From assembly GCA_023381615.1 (NCBI GenBank), contig JAMCQL010000032.1, positions 1 to 64,000 of the forward strand: a stretch of 64,000 bases of DNA. Direction: 5' to 3'. Made by a program: the position numbers and the translations under genes. Position 1 is the stretch's first letter. Each line of letters opens with the position of its first letter. Source of the stretch: Bacteroidota bacterium. GTDB taxonomy: Bacteria > Bacteroidota > Ignavibacteria > Kryptoniales > JAKASW01. Under the pieces are notes generated by a model. It did no database searches and was not told the origin of the DNA. It worked only from the letters and a program-made list of their open reading frames with translations. Below are positions 54,672-63,833 of the stretch, piece after piece.

Positions 54672-55796
54672 ATGAGAGCTACGCGTGCTGAAGTCAATCT
54701 ATCAGCTATTCAATTCAACATAAAACAAGTCGCTCGCAAAGTGAGCGGTAACGTTCGTATTCTTGGGGTAGTGAAAGCAAATGCCTACGGACACGGAATG
54801 GCTCCGGTTGCGAAAGCTGCACTCGAAGCCGGTGCAAGCTATCTTGGCGTTGCGCTTGCAGAAGAAGGAGTGGAACTGCGAAGGCATACCGGCGCTCCCA
54901 TTTTGGTTTTCTCCCCGCCGCTTGAAGATTCACTTGAATCTTACATTCGCTTCGATCTTGATGCCACGATTACATCCATTGAAACAGCGTACGCGCTGAA
55001 CTCAATCGCAAAGATGAACGGGAAAAAAGCGAGAGTGCAGATAAAAGTAGATACAGGAATGGGCAGGCTCGGATTTTTTCCAAAAATAGCTTTGGACGCT
55101 GTAAGAGTAATCACAAATCTGGAATCAGTGTCGTTGGTAGGTGTCTACTCACATTTCGCCACATCCGACGAGACAAACAAAGAGTTCGCTCGACGTCAAC
55201 TCTATGCATTCAAGGAAGTCGTAGCTGCTATGAAAGATATCGGGTTAAAATCTCCACTTTTTCACGTTGCCAACAGCGGTGCGATACTCGACATGCCCGA
55301 CAGTTATTTTGATATGGTAAGACCGGGAATCATGACCTATGGCTATTATCCGTCTTTAGAAACATCCGAATCGGTGGACATCAGACCGTCGTTGTCTTTA
55401 AAGTCAAGCGTTGTTCAAGTCAAAACTTTTCAGGCAGGGATGAGCATAAGCTATGGCAGAAAGTTTTTCACGAAGAGTAATAATCGAATTGCAGTTGTCC
55501 CGATAGGATATGGCGACGGTTTCACAAGGCTATTGACCGGCAAAGCGGCAGTTCTTATAAAAGGGAAAAAGTATCCGGTTATTGGCAGCATTACCATGGA
55601 TCACCTCATGGTTGATGTAGGATCTGATTATGAAGCCCAGACAGGCGATGAAGTCACTCTCATCGGGAAGAGCGGGAATGAAAGAATCACTGCGTGGGAC
55701 ATCGCCTCAAGTTTAGGAACAATACCATACGAAGTCTTGTGCATGATAAACAATCGTGTGCCGAGAATGTATAATAATTCAACTTTAACAGATTAG
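54672..55796 (+). CDS. alr: Alanine racemase
   Basis: 374 residues. PLP lysine in VVKANAYGHGM (K36), KVDTGMGRLGF, and the second catalytic Tyr in SYGRKFFTK; the end IPYEVLCMINNRVPRMY is typical. Makes D-alanine for peptidoglycan in the cytoplasm. Followed by manC after eight bases. Confidence 0.95.
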   Translation: MRATRAEVNLSAIQFNIKQVARKVSGNVRILGVVKANAYGHGMAPVAKAALEAGASYLGVALAEEGVELRRHTGAPILVFSPPLEDSLESYIRFDLDATITSIETAYALNSIAKMNGKKARVQIKVDTGMGRLGFFPKIALDAVRVITNLESVSLVGVYSHFATSDETNKEFARRQLYAFKEVVAAMKDIGLKSPLFHVANSGAILDMPDSYFDMVRPGIMTYGYYPSLETSESVDIRPSLSLKSSVVQVKTFQAGMSISYGRKFFTKSNNRIAVVPIGYGDGFTRLLTGKAAVLIKGKKYPVIGSITMDHLMVDVGSDYEAQTGDEVTLIGKSGNERITAWDIASSLGTIPYEVLCMINNRVPRMYNNSTLTD

Positions 55797-55804
55797 AGCA
55801 GCTC

Positions 55805-56887
55805 ATGAAAGTTTTTGCCGTAATAATGGCTGGCGGTGTCGGTTCTCGATTCTGGCCGAAGAGCCGCGAGGCTATGCCGAAGCAGTTCCAGGATGTATTT
55901 GGCGAGCGGTCGTTATACCAAAGAACGTACGACAGAGTTGCCAAGCTCGTTTTGCCGGAAAATATTTTTGTCGTTACGAATAAAATTCAGGAATCAATTG
56001 CGGCCGGTCAACTGCCGGAAATTCCCAAGAAGAATATTATTGCAGAACCATTCGGGCGCAACACGGCGCCCTGCATCGCCGCCGCAGCCTCTGCGATTTC
56101 TTCTATAACAGAAGATGCCGTGATGGTCGTTCTGCCGTCCGACCATTTGATTTCTCAAGAAGAGAGTTTTATCGCTCAGTTGAAGGATGCTATTCGGCTT
56201 GCCGACAAACAGCATGCGCTTGTCACGATCGGCATAAGGCCGACGCATCCTGAAATCGGTTACGGCTATATTCATTTTGATAGAAGCACTGACGACAGAG
56301 AGTTAGCCGTTCATGGCGGGCACAATGTCATTGCGTTCAAAGAGAAGCCGAACCATGATACAGCAGTCAAGTTCATCGAGAGCGGAGATTATCTCTGGAA
56401 CAGCGGGATGTTCATCTGGAGAGTCGATGTGATTCTGGATGAATTGAAAAGAAATCTAACTCACTTTTCTGATTTCTATCTGCCGCTAAAGGAAAATTTT
56501 GGTAAAGCAGATTTCAATAGACTGTTGGAAGAGTTCTATTTGCGTGCAGAGTCTATTTCGATTGACTATGCTGTGATGGAAAAAGCAAAGGAAGTATTGA
56601 CGATTCCGAGCAATTTTGTTTGGAGCGACGTTGGATCGTGGGATGAAGTCTATAGGCTAAGCGACAGAAACGGCGAGGGAAATTCTTTTAAAGGAGACGT
56701 CGTCAGCGTTCGCAGCAAGAATAACTTTGTGTGGGCAGATGAGCGATTGTTTGCGATTGTCGATGTTGACGATCTGATTGTCGTTGAAACGAAAGATTCT
56801 GTTTTGATCTGTCGGAGAGGGAAATCGCAGGGCGTGAAAGAAATTGTGGATATTTTGCGAAAAGAAAACAGGCAGGACATCGTTTGA
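55805..56887 (+). CDS. manC: Mannose-1-phosphate guanylyltransferase
   Basis: 360 residues. AVIMAGGVGSRFWPKSREAMPKQF (nucleotidyltransferase loop), PFGRNTAPCIAAAA, VLPSDHLI, FKEKPNHDTAVKF, YLWNSGMFIWRVD and SIDYAVMEK define the ManC/GMP family. Makes GDP-mannose from mannose 1-phosphate and GTP. Short form without the isomerase domain. Stop overlaps the RlpA-like start. Confidence 0.92.
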   Translation: MKVFAVIMAGGVGSRFWPKSREAMPKQFQDVFGERSLYQRTYDRVAKLVLPENIFVVTNKIQESIAAGQLPEIPKKNIIAEPFGRNTAPCIAAAASAISSITEDAVMVVLPSDHLISQEESFIAQLKDAIRLADKQHALVTIGIRPTHPEIGYGYIHFDRSTDDRELAVHGGHNVIAFKEKPNHDTAVKFIESGDYLWNSGMFIWRVDVILDELKRNLTHFSDFYLPLKENFGKADFNRLLEEFYLRAESISIDYAVMEKAKEVLTIPSNFVWSDVGSWDEVYRLSDRNGEGNSFKGDVVSVRSKNNFVWADERLFAIVDVDDLIVVETKDSVLICRRGKSQGVKEIVDILRKENRQDIV

Positions 56888-57339
56888 GGAAAGCTTTTCT
56901 GATTGCGATGGTTGCATCGGCGCTATATCTCGCCGGATGTTCTGCCGCCGCGCGCTTCACCAATACAGGGAGTTCAACGACGCAGCCGTCGTTCAACACA
57001 TCGACCGAAAAGCCGCTGTTGACCGTCGAGGGAATAGCATCTTACTATTCATACGGATTTGATGGGAAAAAGACTGCGAGCGGAGAAATTTTTAATAAGA
57101 ATTCATTGACTGCCGCGCATCGCGAGTTTCCATTTGGAACACTCTTGCGTGTCACCAATCTGGGTAACGGGAAGAGTGTTGAGGTTGTGGTAAACGATCG
57201 TGGACCCTTTGATAAATCCAGAATCATCGATCTATCTGAAGCTGCGGCGCGTGAAATTGACATGATTCAGGACGGCACGGCGAAAGTAAAAATAGAAGTT
57301 TTGAAATGGGGAACGAGTCAGACAGGAAATGGTGACTAA
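56884..57339 (+). CDS. RlpA-like lipoprotein (double-psi beta-barrel)
   Basis: 151 residues with a TTG start inside the manC stop. Lipobox YLAGCSA gives a mature lipoprotein Cys near residue 19. The barrel has SYYSYGFDGKKTASGEIFNKNSLTAAHREFPFGTLLRVTN and VVVNDRGPF with the catalytic Asp of RlpA septal lytic transglycosylases. Likely anchored to the outer membrane and cutting naked glycan strands; the SPOR domain of classic RlpA is absent. Confidence 0.88.
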   Translation: MRKAFLIAMVASALYLAGCSAAARFTNTGSSTTQPSFNTSTEKPLLTVEGIASYYSYGFDGKKTASGEIFNKNSLTAAHREFPFGTLLRVTNLGNGKSVEVVVNDRGPFDKSRIIDLSEAAAREIDMIQDGTAKVKIEVLKWGTSQTGNGD

Positions 57340-57377
57340 AGCGATGGCATTCTTTTGCATTGTCGAGTTCTGCTTTT

Positions 57378-57516
57378 AATCTCTACCGGGTTTGATTCCC
57401 CGCCGCTCGCGGCGTTGTCATTCCCTTATGTTCTCAACGGGAATCTTTTGTGGATGCCCGATAGAAACGTTCGGGCATGACAGGATACCTCGCCGCTTGC
57501 GGCGAGGTAATTCATT
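57378..57516. repeat. Dispersed palindrome-rich repeat, copy C (shortened)
   Basis: Same ends as copies A and B, but the inner gtccgaagg..ccccgtcgggg and gtcccgacgaaggtcgggat parts are missing, leaving about 139 bases. Confidence 0.8.
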
Positions 57517-57560
57517 ATAAAAGTCAGTTATAAATGTCTCGTTTTTTAAGAGAAGAAAAA

Positions 57561-60152
57561 ATGTTTAAAAAAATCATCACGATTGTTTTGATCTCTGCTT
57601 CAATTTCATTTGCTCAGACTCCGAGTGAAATGAAGAACTATTTCCAACTTGCCTCCCAAGAATTCAATGTTCCGGCTTCTATACTTGAATCCATTGGATA
57701 CACTCAGACCCGATGGGTACAAATCAAATATACCGTTGACCAGCTAATCGCACGCGATCCTCAATTGCAGCCGCCGGTTTATGGTGTAATGGCTTTGAGA
57801 GATGACGACTGGTTCGGCCATTCATTGATCAATGCTGCAAATCTTATCGGTGTGTCGCCGCAAGTTCTGAAAGACGATCCGTATCAAAACATACGCGCCG
57901 CCGCCGCCTTGTTGTCTGAATATCGAGATGAAGCGATTCAACGAGGCGAAAAGGTGACGCAGGATCCCTCAACTTGGTCTGACATAATTGCACGCTTCAG
58001 CGGAATACCACAAGCCGACATTTCTACAAGCTTTGCGTACCACGTGCTCGAATATTTGAAACTTGGAATTAGCCAGAATGGTATAAATATCCCCGCCGAA
58101 AATATTGATCTCTCAAAATTTCCGGAATCAGTAAAAGACGAAGGGATGTTTTCGTCCAAGCAGCGTTTGTACAAAGTTACAGGTGCTGATTATCCCGGGG
58201 CTGTCTGGGATCCAAGTCCTAATTTTTCATCGCGCAACGGGGCACCGATCGTCTTCGTAATAATCCATGACACAGAGGGACCATTTGATGCGAGCGTTTC
58301 ATGGCTGAAAAATCCAGCAGCACAGGCAAGCGCACACTATATCATCAGAAGTTCTGATGGTTTTATTAAGCAGCTTGTGCACGAAACCGACAAGGCATGG
58401 CATGTCGTCTGCTGGAATCCAATCACAATTGGGATCGAGCATGAAGGTTACGTAAATAATCCATCTTTCTTCACTGAAACTATGTATGAGTCATCTGCTC
58501 GACTTGTGCAGTATCTTTGCAACAAGTGGAAGATACCGGAGGACTCGCTGCACGTCTTCGGCCATAACGCGTGGATTTATCCATGGTTCAATTTGATACC
58601 GTTTTCTCAGTACACCCAATATGTTGGCCCGAATTACGCCACTTGCAATACTCACACCGATCCCGGACAATATTGGAATTGGCACCATTATTTTGATCTT
58701 ATTCACAGCAACGATACTACAAGACCTGTAATAGTCAGTGCTTACCCGAAAAATGGAACGGAGAATTTTGCTGCTTACGATGATGTCACCGTCACTTTTA
58801 ATGTTCCGATGGATCCCACATCAACCGTGTCAGCTTTTTCGATTATACCGGCAATCGGCGGAGGGGCGAGCATGAACACAAATCTGACACGGCTTACTTT
58901 CAGCCATCCTGGTACACTTTTGGCTTGGTCTACAAAATATACGGTGAAGATCGACACTACTGCGGGAACACTCTCTGGCGTGCATCTTAGCAATCCTCTC
59001 GTCTACAGCTTCACTACCGTTCCCATTGACACTTCGGGACCCGCTCCGATCGCGGTTTGCCCTCCAATGAATGGGCATTCCATTCCACAGGTTTATGTAG
59101 AATTTCTTATGAATGAACCCGTGCAATACAATTCTCTGCCCGGTCGGATATCTCTTGTCGATTCCAACGGTCAAAAAGTAGCCTTCTACAAGGATCAATT
59201 TCAGGTTGCTCCGAATGGGAAAACTATAATTGCGATGCGCACGGCGTTCAATCTCACACCGGGTATGAAGTACACCGCGACTCTTTCTCCGGGACTTCAA
59301 GATTACTACGGCAATGTCTCGTACAAAACGTACAGCTCGACATTCGTAGTCGATTCGGCATTGTCGACCGGTGGAAATGTGTTGGACAATTTTGAGAATC
59401 AATCGTCGAATTGGGGAAACCCTTTGCAGAGTTCTGGGACGCGGAATGTGGATACTACGGCAACATCATTTTCCATAACCTCATCGAAACACTACTCCGG
59501 CTATTATTCCGGGAGGCTTTCTTATGGCTTTGATTCTTTGTCTGGTGGAGAATGCAGACTGACAAACAATACCGGCATTGAGATTGACACCTCTGCTTCA
59601 ATAGGGATGTGGGTCTTTGGCGACAACAGCGGCAACGTGCTCGAATTTGCTTTCAGCACACCGGCGGATTATATCGTTCCGGTGGATACTTTAAACTGGT
59701 ATGGTTGGAAGTTCGAGAATGTTTCCACCAAGGATATTACAAGCCTTGCACACGTTTTCAACGGAATAATATTGACTCAGACTTCTAACGCGCGGCTGAA
59801 CTATGGAAATATTTATGTCGACGACTTGCAGACAAACGGTATTACAAATGGTATTGTTTCTCCAAATGTAGCTGTAGGATTTGATTTGCTTCAGAATTAT
59901 CCAAATCCATTCAATCCTTCAACAAAAATTGTTTTTTCGATTTCTAAACCGTCGCAAGTACGACTCGAAGTGTATGACGTGCTTGGTCGAAAGGTTGCTA
60001 CTTTAGTCGACTCAAAGTTGGCGCCGGGTACCATAACTGTTAATTGGAATGCAACTTCAGAGAATGGAAAAGCTTTGCCGGCGGGGGTCTATTTTTATCG
60101 TCTGACCGATGGCAATTCAACGTCCGTTAAAAAAATGATTCTGGTGAAATAA
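57561..60152 (+). CDS. Secreted N-acetylmuramoyl-L-alanine amidase with SLT-like and T9SS domains
   Basis: 863 residues from ATG at 57561, which gives a signal peptide (FKKIITIVLISASISFAQ); an in-frame ATG at 57534 is less likely. Domain order: a lysozyme-like helical part (about 20-190, VPASILESIGYTQTRW, VYGVMALRDDDWFG), an amidase_2/PGRP domain (about 215-385; IIHDTEGP, HYIIRSSDG, GIEHEGY, FGHNAW) with zinc His ligands, Big-type Ig-like domains (395-600), a carbohydrate-binding-like beta-domain, and a C-terminal type IX sorting domain (NYPNPFNPST near 782, then FYRLTDGNS). Would be exported by the T9SS and cut stem peptides from peptidoglycan, perhaps of prey or during wall turnover. Confidence 0.88.
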   Translation: MFKKIITIVLISASISFAQTPSEMKNYFQLASQEFNVPASILESIGYTQTRWVQIKYTVDQLIARDPQLQPPVYGVMALRDDDWFGHSLINAANLIGVSPQVLKDDPYQNIRAAAALLSEYRDEAIQRGEKVTQDPSTWSDIIARFSGIPQADISTSFAYHVLEYLKLGISQNGINIPAENIDLSKFPESVKDEGMFSSKQRLYKVTGADYPGAVWDPSPNFSSRNGAPIVFVIIHDTEGPFDASVSWLKNPAAQASAHYIIRSSDGFIKQLVHETDKAWHVVCWNPITIGIEHEGYVNNPSFFTETMYESSARLVQYLCNKWKIPEDSLHVFGHNAWIYPWFNLIPFSQYTQYVGPNYATCNTHTDPGQYWNWHHYFDLIHSNDTTRPVIVSAYPKNGTENFAAYDDVTVTFNVPMDPTSTVSAFSIIPAIGGGASMNTNLTRLTFSHPGTLLAWSTKYTVKIDTTAGTLSGVHLSNPLVYSFTTVPIDTSGPAPIAVCPPMNGHSIPQVYVEFLMNEPVQYNSLPGRISLVDSNGQKVAFYKDQFQVAPNGKTIIAMRTAFNLTPGMKYTATLSPGLQDYYGNVSYKTYSSTFVVDSALSTGGNVLDNFENQSSNWGNPLQSSGTRNVDTTATSFSITSSKHYSGYYSGRLSYGFDSLSGGECRLTNNTGIEIDTSASIGMWVFGDNSGNVLEFAFSTPADYIVPVDTLNWYGWKFENVSTKDITSLAHVFNGIILTQTSNARLNYGNIYVDDLQTNGITNGIVSPNVAVGFDLLQNYPNPFNPSTKIVFSISKPSQVRLEVYDVLGRKVATLVDSKLAPGTITVNWNATSENGKALPAGVYFYRLTDGNSTSVKKMILVK

Positions 60153-60155
60153 GAC

Positions 60156-60683
60156 TTGCAGGATTTTTCGAACGACCACATACGGACTCTGTTTAGGACA
60201 AGCCAAGATTTCAATGAGTTGTTCGAAGCCTTTCGAGTCGCTATCGAAAGGAACTTAAATGACCTGGATGCCTACCGAGAATTGTTCTGGAACACTTCTC
60301 TAAAGCCAGAGGAATTGCTGTTCTTTGCCAAGAAACTTGGAGAAGTATTTCCCGACCTGGGTTATGAAACTTATCTCTGGTTATCTAATGTTTTTGAAAC
60401 CCGTTTCGATACCGAGGAATCGGTCGAGCTCGCATTTTTGTGTTTGAAAAAAGCATCTAAATTCAATCCTAAATCGGTGGAACCGTTTTTATCTGCGTGT
60501 AACTTGTACGACCAAGATTTAAAAATTCCGACATTGCAAAGCATAATGGCATTTTTGAAGAACGGCGTTGAACAGGTGGATGACCCTAAATCAATTTACC
60601 AGCAACTGGCAGTTTTTTATTCGATGCTCGGCAATGACGAGATGTATCGTTACTTCCAACAAAAGTCACGTCCTAATTCCTGA
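60156..60683 (+). CDS. Helical repeat (TPR-like) protein
   Basis: 175 residues; TTG start right after the amidase stop. Helix pairs such as LFEAFRVAIERNLNDLDAYRELFWNT and AFLCLKKASKFNPKSVEPFLSACNLYD have TPR-like spacing. No signal peptide. I recognise no named family. It may be a partner of the amidase by coupling; inference only. Confidence 0.55.
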   Translation: MQDFSNDHIRTLFRTSQDFNELFEAFRVAIERNLNDLDAYRELFWNTSLKPEELLFFAKKLGEVFPDLGYETYLWLSNVFETRFDTEESVELAFLCLKKASKFNPKSVEPFLSACNLYDQDLKIPTLQSIMAFLKNGVEQVDDPKSIYQQLAVFYSMLGNDEMYRYFQQKSRPNS

Positions 60684-60685
60684 GA

Positions 60686-61555
60686 ATGCGACTGCGCGGA
60701 TACCTAAGCATATTTGCGGCTGCGCTCTTCTGGGGATCCTCCGGAACTGCCGCTAAGTTTTTATTCGAACACGATATTCCACCGCTGCTCGTTGTCGAAT
60801 CCCGTGTAATTATCGCTGCGGTGATCTTGACCGTCTTCTTTCTTCTTACGAACCCTCAGTCGTTGAAAATAAAGATAGAGGACTTGCGAGATTTTGTACT
60901 TCTTGGGATAATTGGCGTTGCTGGTTCCAACTATACTTACTACATGGCTATTCAAGTTACGAGCGTTGGTATAGCGATTTTGATGCAGTACACCGCTCCG
61001 GTTCTTGTTGCGCTGTTTATGGTTATGACCAAGCAAGAAAAAATCAGTAAGGTAAAGATTCTTGCCATTGCGCTTTCATTGGCTGGATGCGCTGTGATGT
61101 TAGGCGCGTTCAACCCTAATGTTCATATCACAACATTTGGGATCTTTCTTGGAGCGCTCTCTGCATTTTGTTTTGCTTTCTTTAATGTCTTTAACAAAGT
61201 TGCAAGCAAGCATTATTCTGTTTGGACGGCATTAACGTACACTTTGATCAGCGCAAGCGTATTTTGGCTCATCCTCGACTTATTCATTCATACTGGAATA
61301 AGAGTCGTGAACATCAGCGAGATGACGACGCTGGCGATATTTTCATTTATGTCCGTTCTAATACCATACTTTTTTTACTTCACTGGTTTACGACTGCTTC
61401 TCCCTTCTACAGCAATAATAATCTCGACGCTTGAACCGGTCGTCGCCATCATAACTTCGTTTGTTGTGCTAAGGGAGACGCTGCATTTTTTGCAGGTTAC
61501 AGGCGGTGTTCTTGTGATATTAGCCGTTACCTTGCTGGAAGTCTATAGAGAATGA
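60686..61555 (+). CDS. EamA/DMT-family transporter
   Basis: 289 residues with ten membrane helices in two EamA repeats (LSIFAAALFWGSSGTAAKFLF at the start; ITTFGIFLGALSAFCFAFFNVFNKVA in the second). Inner-membrane exporter of metabolites, often amino acids; substrate unknown. Overlaps the next gene by four bases. Confidence 0.85.
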   Translation: MRLRGYLSIFAAALFWGSSGTAAKFLFEHDIPPLLVVESRVIIAAVILTVFFLLTNPQSLKIKIEDLRDFVLLGIIGVAGSNYTYYMAIQVTSVGIAILMQYTAPVLVALFMVMTKQEKISKVKILAIALSLAGCAVMLGAFNPNVHITTFGIFLGALSAFCFAFFNVFNKVASKHYSVWTALTYTLISASVFWLILDLFIHTGIRVVNISEMTTLAIFSFMSVLIPYFFYFTGLRLLLPSTAIIISTLEPVVAIITSFVVLRETLHFLQVTGGVLVILAVTLLEVYRE

Positions 61556-62133
61556 AATCAGAACGCAGAGTCGAAAAACTATCACGTGCCCTGCGGTATT
61601 CCCAACCCGATTTAACAGTCGTACTTGAAAACATACATGACCCGCATAATGTCAGTGCCGTATTAAGAACCTGCGACGCTGTCGGGATAAGAACAGTAAA
61701 TCTCCTTTACACCGCGGAGTCGTTTCCAAAAATTGGAAGGAAAAGTTCAGCGAGCGCAAATAAATGGGTCGCAAGGAAGAACTTTAGATCTGTCAAAACA
61801 TGCTACGATTCTCTGAGGGCAGACGGTTTTATTATTGCGGCGAGCGTCGTTGGTGAGAAGTCGGTTTCTCTCTATGAAATGGACTTGCGTCAGAAGATCG
61901 CCCTCGTTTTTGGCAATGAACACAGAGGCGTTACTGAGGATGCAGCCTCGTTTGCAGATCTGCGTTTTCAGATTCCGATGTACGGGATGGTGCAGAGCTT
62001 AAATGTGTCGGTCGCCTGCGCGATAACTCTTTATGAAGCATTGCGACAGAGAATGACTTCAGGGGACCACGGCCGGCAAAAAATTAGCAAAGAAGAACTT
62101 CAAAGACTGCTTGATGAATGGATTAAGAAATAG
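61552..62133 (+). CDS. trmH: TrmH-family tRNA (guanosine-2'-O-)-methyltransferase
   Basis: 193 residues, SPOUT fold. LTVVLENIHDPHNVSAVLRTCDAVGI, LVFGNEHRGVTEDAASFADLRFQIPMYGMVQSLNVSVA are the TrmH motifs; the C-terminal extension (KISKEELQRLLDEWIKK) also fits. Likely methylates G18 of tRNA D-loop with SAM. Confidence 0.85.
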   Translation: MKSERRVEKLSRALRYSQPDLTVVLENIHDPHNVSAVLRTCDAVGIRTVNLLYTAESFPKIGRKSSASANKWVARKNFRSVKTCYDSLRADGFIIAASVVGEKSVSLYEMDLRQKIALVFGNEHRGVTEDAASFADLRFQIPMYGMVQSLNVSVACAITLYEALRQRMTSGDHGRQKISKEELQRLLDEWIKK

Positions 62134-62138
62134 ACAGG

Positions 62139-62167
62139 TTGACTTTGTCTGAAGTATAGAGTAAAAT
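62139..62167 (+). promoter_or_regulatory. Putative promoter of the AmmeMemoRadiSam genes
   Basis: TTGACT (62139-62144) and TAAAAT (62162-62167) with 17-base spacing, 20 bases before the AmrS start codon at 62188. Confidence 0.5.
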
Positions 62168-62187
62168 TCTGTGAGTTGGAGAAAGTC

Positions 62188-63243
62188 ATGGCTGAAATTT
62201 TAACTCTCAAAAACATTTTGCAGGAACATACGGTTGAGGGTGAACTCTATGAGAAATTGGACAATGATTGGGTGTTGTGTTACGCCTGTGGACACAGATG
62301 CAGGGTTAAACCCGGGCGTGACGGAATTTGTCGCGTTCGATTCAACCGAGACGGCAAACTCCTTGTGCCGCATGGTTATACCGCCGGCATTCAATTAGAC
62401 CCAATTGAAAAGAAACCGTTCTTTCATGCTTTTCCCGGCGCAAATGCGCTGAGCTTCGGAATGCTCGGCTGCGACTATCATTGCGGCTATTGTCAGAACT
62501 GGATTACGAGTCAAACCCTCCGTGATCCTGTCGCGACGGGCCACCTTGAGAAATGCGAACCGGAAAAAATTGTTGAACTTGCGTTGGTATATAAATCTCC
62601 CGTTTTGGTTTCGACTTACAACGAACCTCTCATCACAAGTGAATGGGCAGTTGAAATATTTAAGCTCGCCAAACTTTACGGTATTCACGGTGCGTATGTA
62701 TCCAACGGTAATGCGACGCCGGAAGTGCTTGAGTTTATAAGGCCTTATGTTGATTTATATAAGGTTGACTTGAAGGGTTTTGATGACAAAAAATATAGGC
62801 AGCTCGGAGGAAGGCTCGATGTTGTCTTGAATGCGATTCACCTCTTGAAAGAGAAGGGTTTTTGGGTGGAGATCGTTACTCTTCTCGTTCCCGGATTTAA
62901 TGACAGTGATTCTGAGTTGAAGGGCATAGCGAGTTTCATCGCGTCTGTTTCTCCTGAAATACCGTGGCATGTAACAGCTTTTCACCAAGATTACAAGATG
63001 CTGGACAAGAACAACACAAGCGCAAATTCATTGATGAGGGCGACGACTATCGGCAAAGAAGCAGGCTTGTACTTTGTTTATGCCGGCAACCTGCCCGGAA
63101 TGGTGGCTAATCTCGAAAATACTTATTGTCCGCACTGCGACAGTCTGGTGATTGAAAGGGACGGTTTTAGAATTTTGAAGAGCCGTCTCCTGAATGGAGC
63201 TTGTTCTGATTGCGGAACGAAAATTCCCGGCGTATGGAAATAA
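62188..63243 (+). CDS. amrS: AmmeMemoRadiSam system radical SAM enzyme
   Basis: 351 residues from ATG at 62188, six bases after ggaga (62178-62182). An N-terminal Cys cluster (CYACGHRCRVKPGRDGICRVR) precedes the radical SAM CxxxCxxC in GMLGCDYHCGYCQN; a C-terminal zinc-type cluster CPHC..CSDCG closes it. Related to pyruvate formate-lyase activase. The reaction is unknown. Overlaps the AmmeA gene by ten bases. Confidence 0.92.
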   Translation: MAEILTLKNILQEHTVEGELYEKLDNDWVLCYACGHRCRVKPGRDGICRVRFNRDGKLLVPHGYTAGIQLDPIEKKPFFHAFPGANALSFGMLGCDYHCGYCQNWITSQTLRDPVATGHLEKCEPEKIVELALVYKSPVLVSTYNEPLITSEWAVEIFKLAKLYGIHGAYVSNGNATPEVLEFIRPYVDLYKVDLKGFDDKKYRQLGGRLDVVLNAIHLLKEKGFWVEIVTLLVPGFNDSDSELKGIASFIASVSPEIPWHVTAFHQDYKMLDKNNTSANSLMRATTIGKEAGLYFVYAGNLPGMVANLENTYCPHCDSLVIERDGFRILKSRLLNGACSDCGTKIPGVWK

Positions 63244-63833
63244 ACTTTAACTTTTCAAAAGAAGAAAAAGTCGAACTTCTAAAGATCGCGCGGCGGGCAG
63301 TCGCCGCCGTGGTAAGTGATCAAGCGTACGTTCCCGAAAAGCCCGAAAATCGTAAATTACTAGAAAAGGCAGGGGCATTTGTGACTCTTCGTGAAAGAGG
63401 AGAACTTAGAGGCTGCATTGGATATATTGAAGCGCGTTTGTCGGTTTATGAAACCGTCGCAGAGACAGCTGCGAAGGCGGCGGTCAGCGACCCAAGATTT
63501 GAACCTGTTGGTGAAGAAGAGCTTAAAGACATTGAAGTGGAAGTTTCGGTCCTCTCGTCGTTGACGAAGGTTAATGATATCGAAGAGATCGTAGTTGGGA
63601 GGCATGGAGTACTGATCGAGAATGGCTTTTACCGCGGCTTGCTTCTGCCGCAGGTGGCGACAGAAAACAACTGGGACCGGGATGAGTTTCTTCGGTATAC
63701 CTGCATGAAAGCAGGACTCGAAAAGGATTGTTACAAAACTTCAGGTACCAGGATTTATATCTTCACTGCTGAGGTCTTTAGTGAGGGAGAGTTAGGTATA
63801 ATTCCGGAGGCATATATTGCTAAGAGAACGTGA
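63234..63833 (+). CDS. amrA: AmmeMemoRadiSam system protein A (AMMECR1 family)
   Basis: 199 residues from ATG at 63234 inside the end of the radical SAM gene. VTLRERGELRGCIGYIEARLSVYETVAETAAKAAVSDPRF with the invariant LRGCIG motif is the AMMECR1 signature. Function unknown; always found with the radical SAM and MEMO partners. Confidence 0.93.
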   Translation: MEINFNFSKEEKVELLKIARRAVAAVVSDQAYVPEKPENRKLLEKAGAFVTLRERGELRGCIGYIEARLSVYETVAETAAKAAVSDPRFEPVGEEELKDIEVEVSVLSSLTKVNDIEEIVVGRHGVLIENGFYRGLLLPQVATENNWDRDEFLRYTCMKAGLEKDCYKTSGTRIYIFTAEVFSEGELGIIPEAYIAKRT

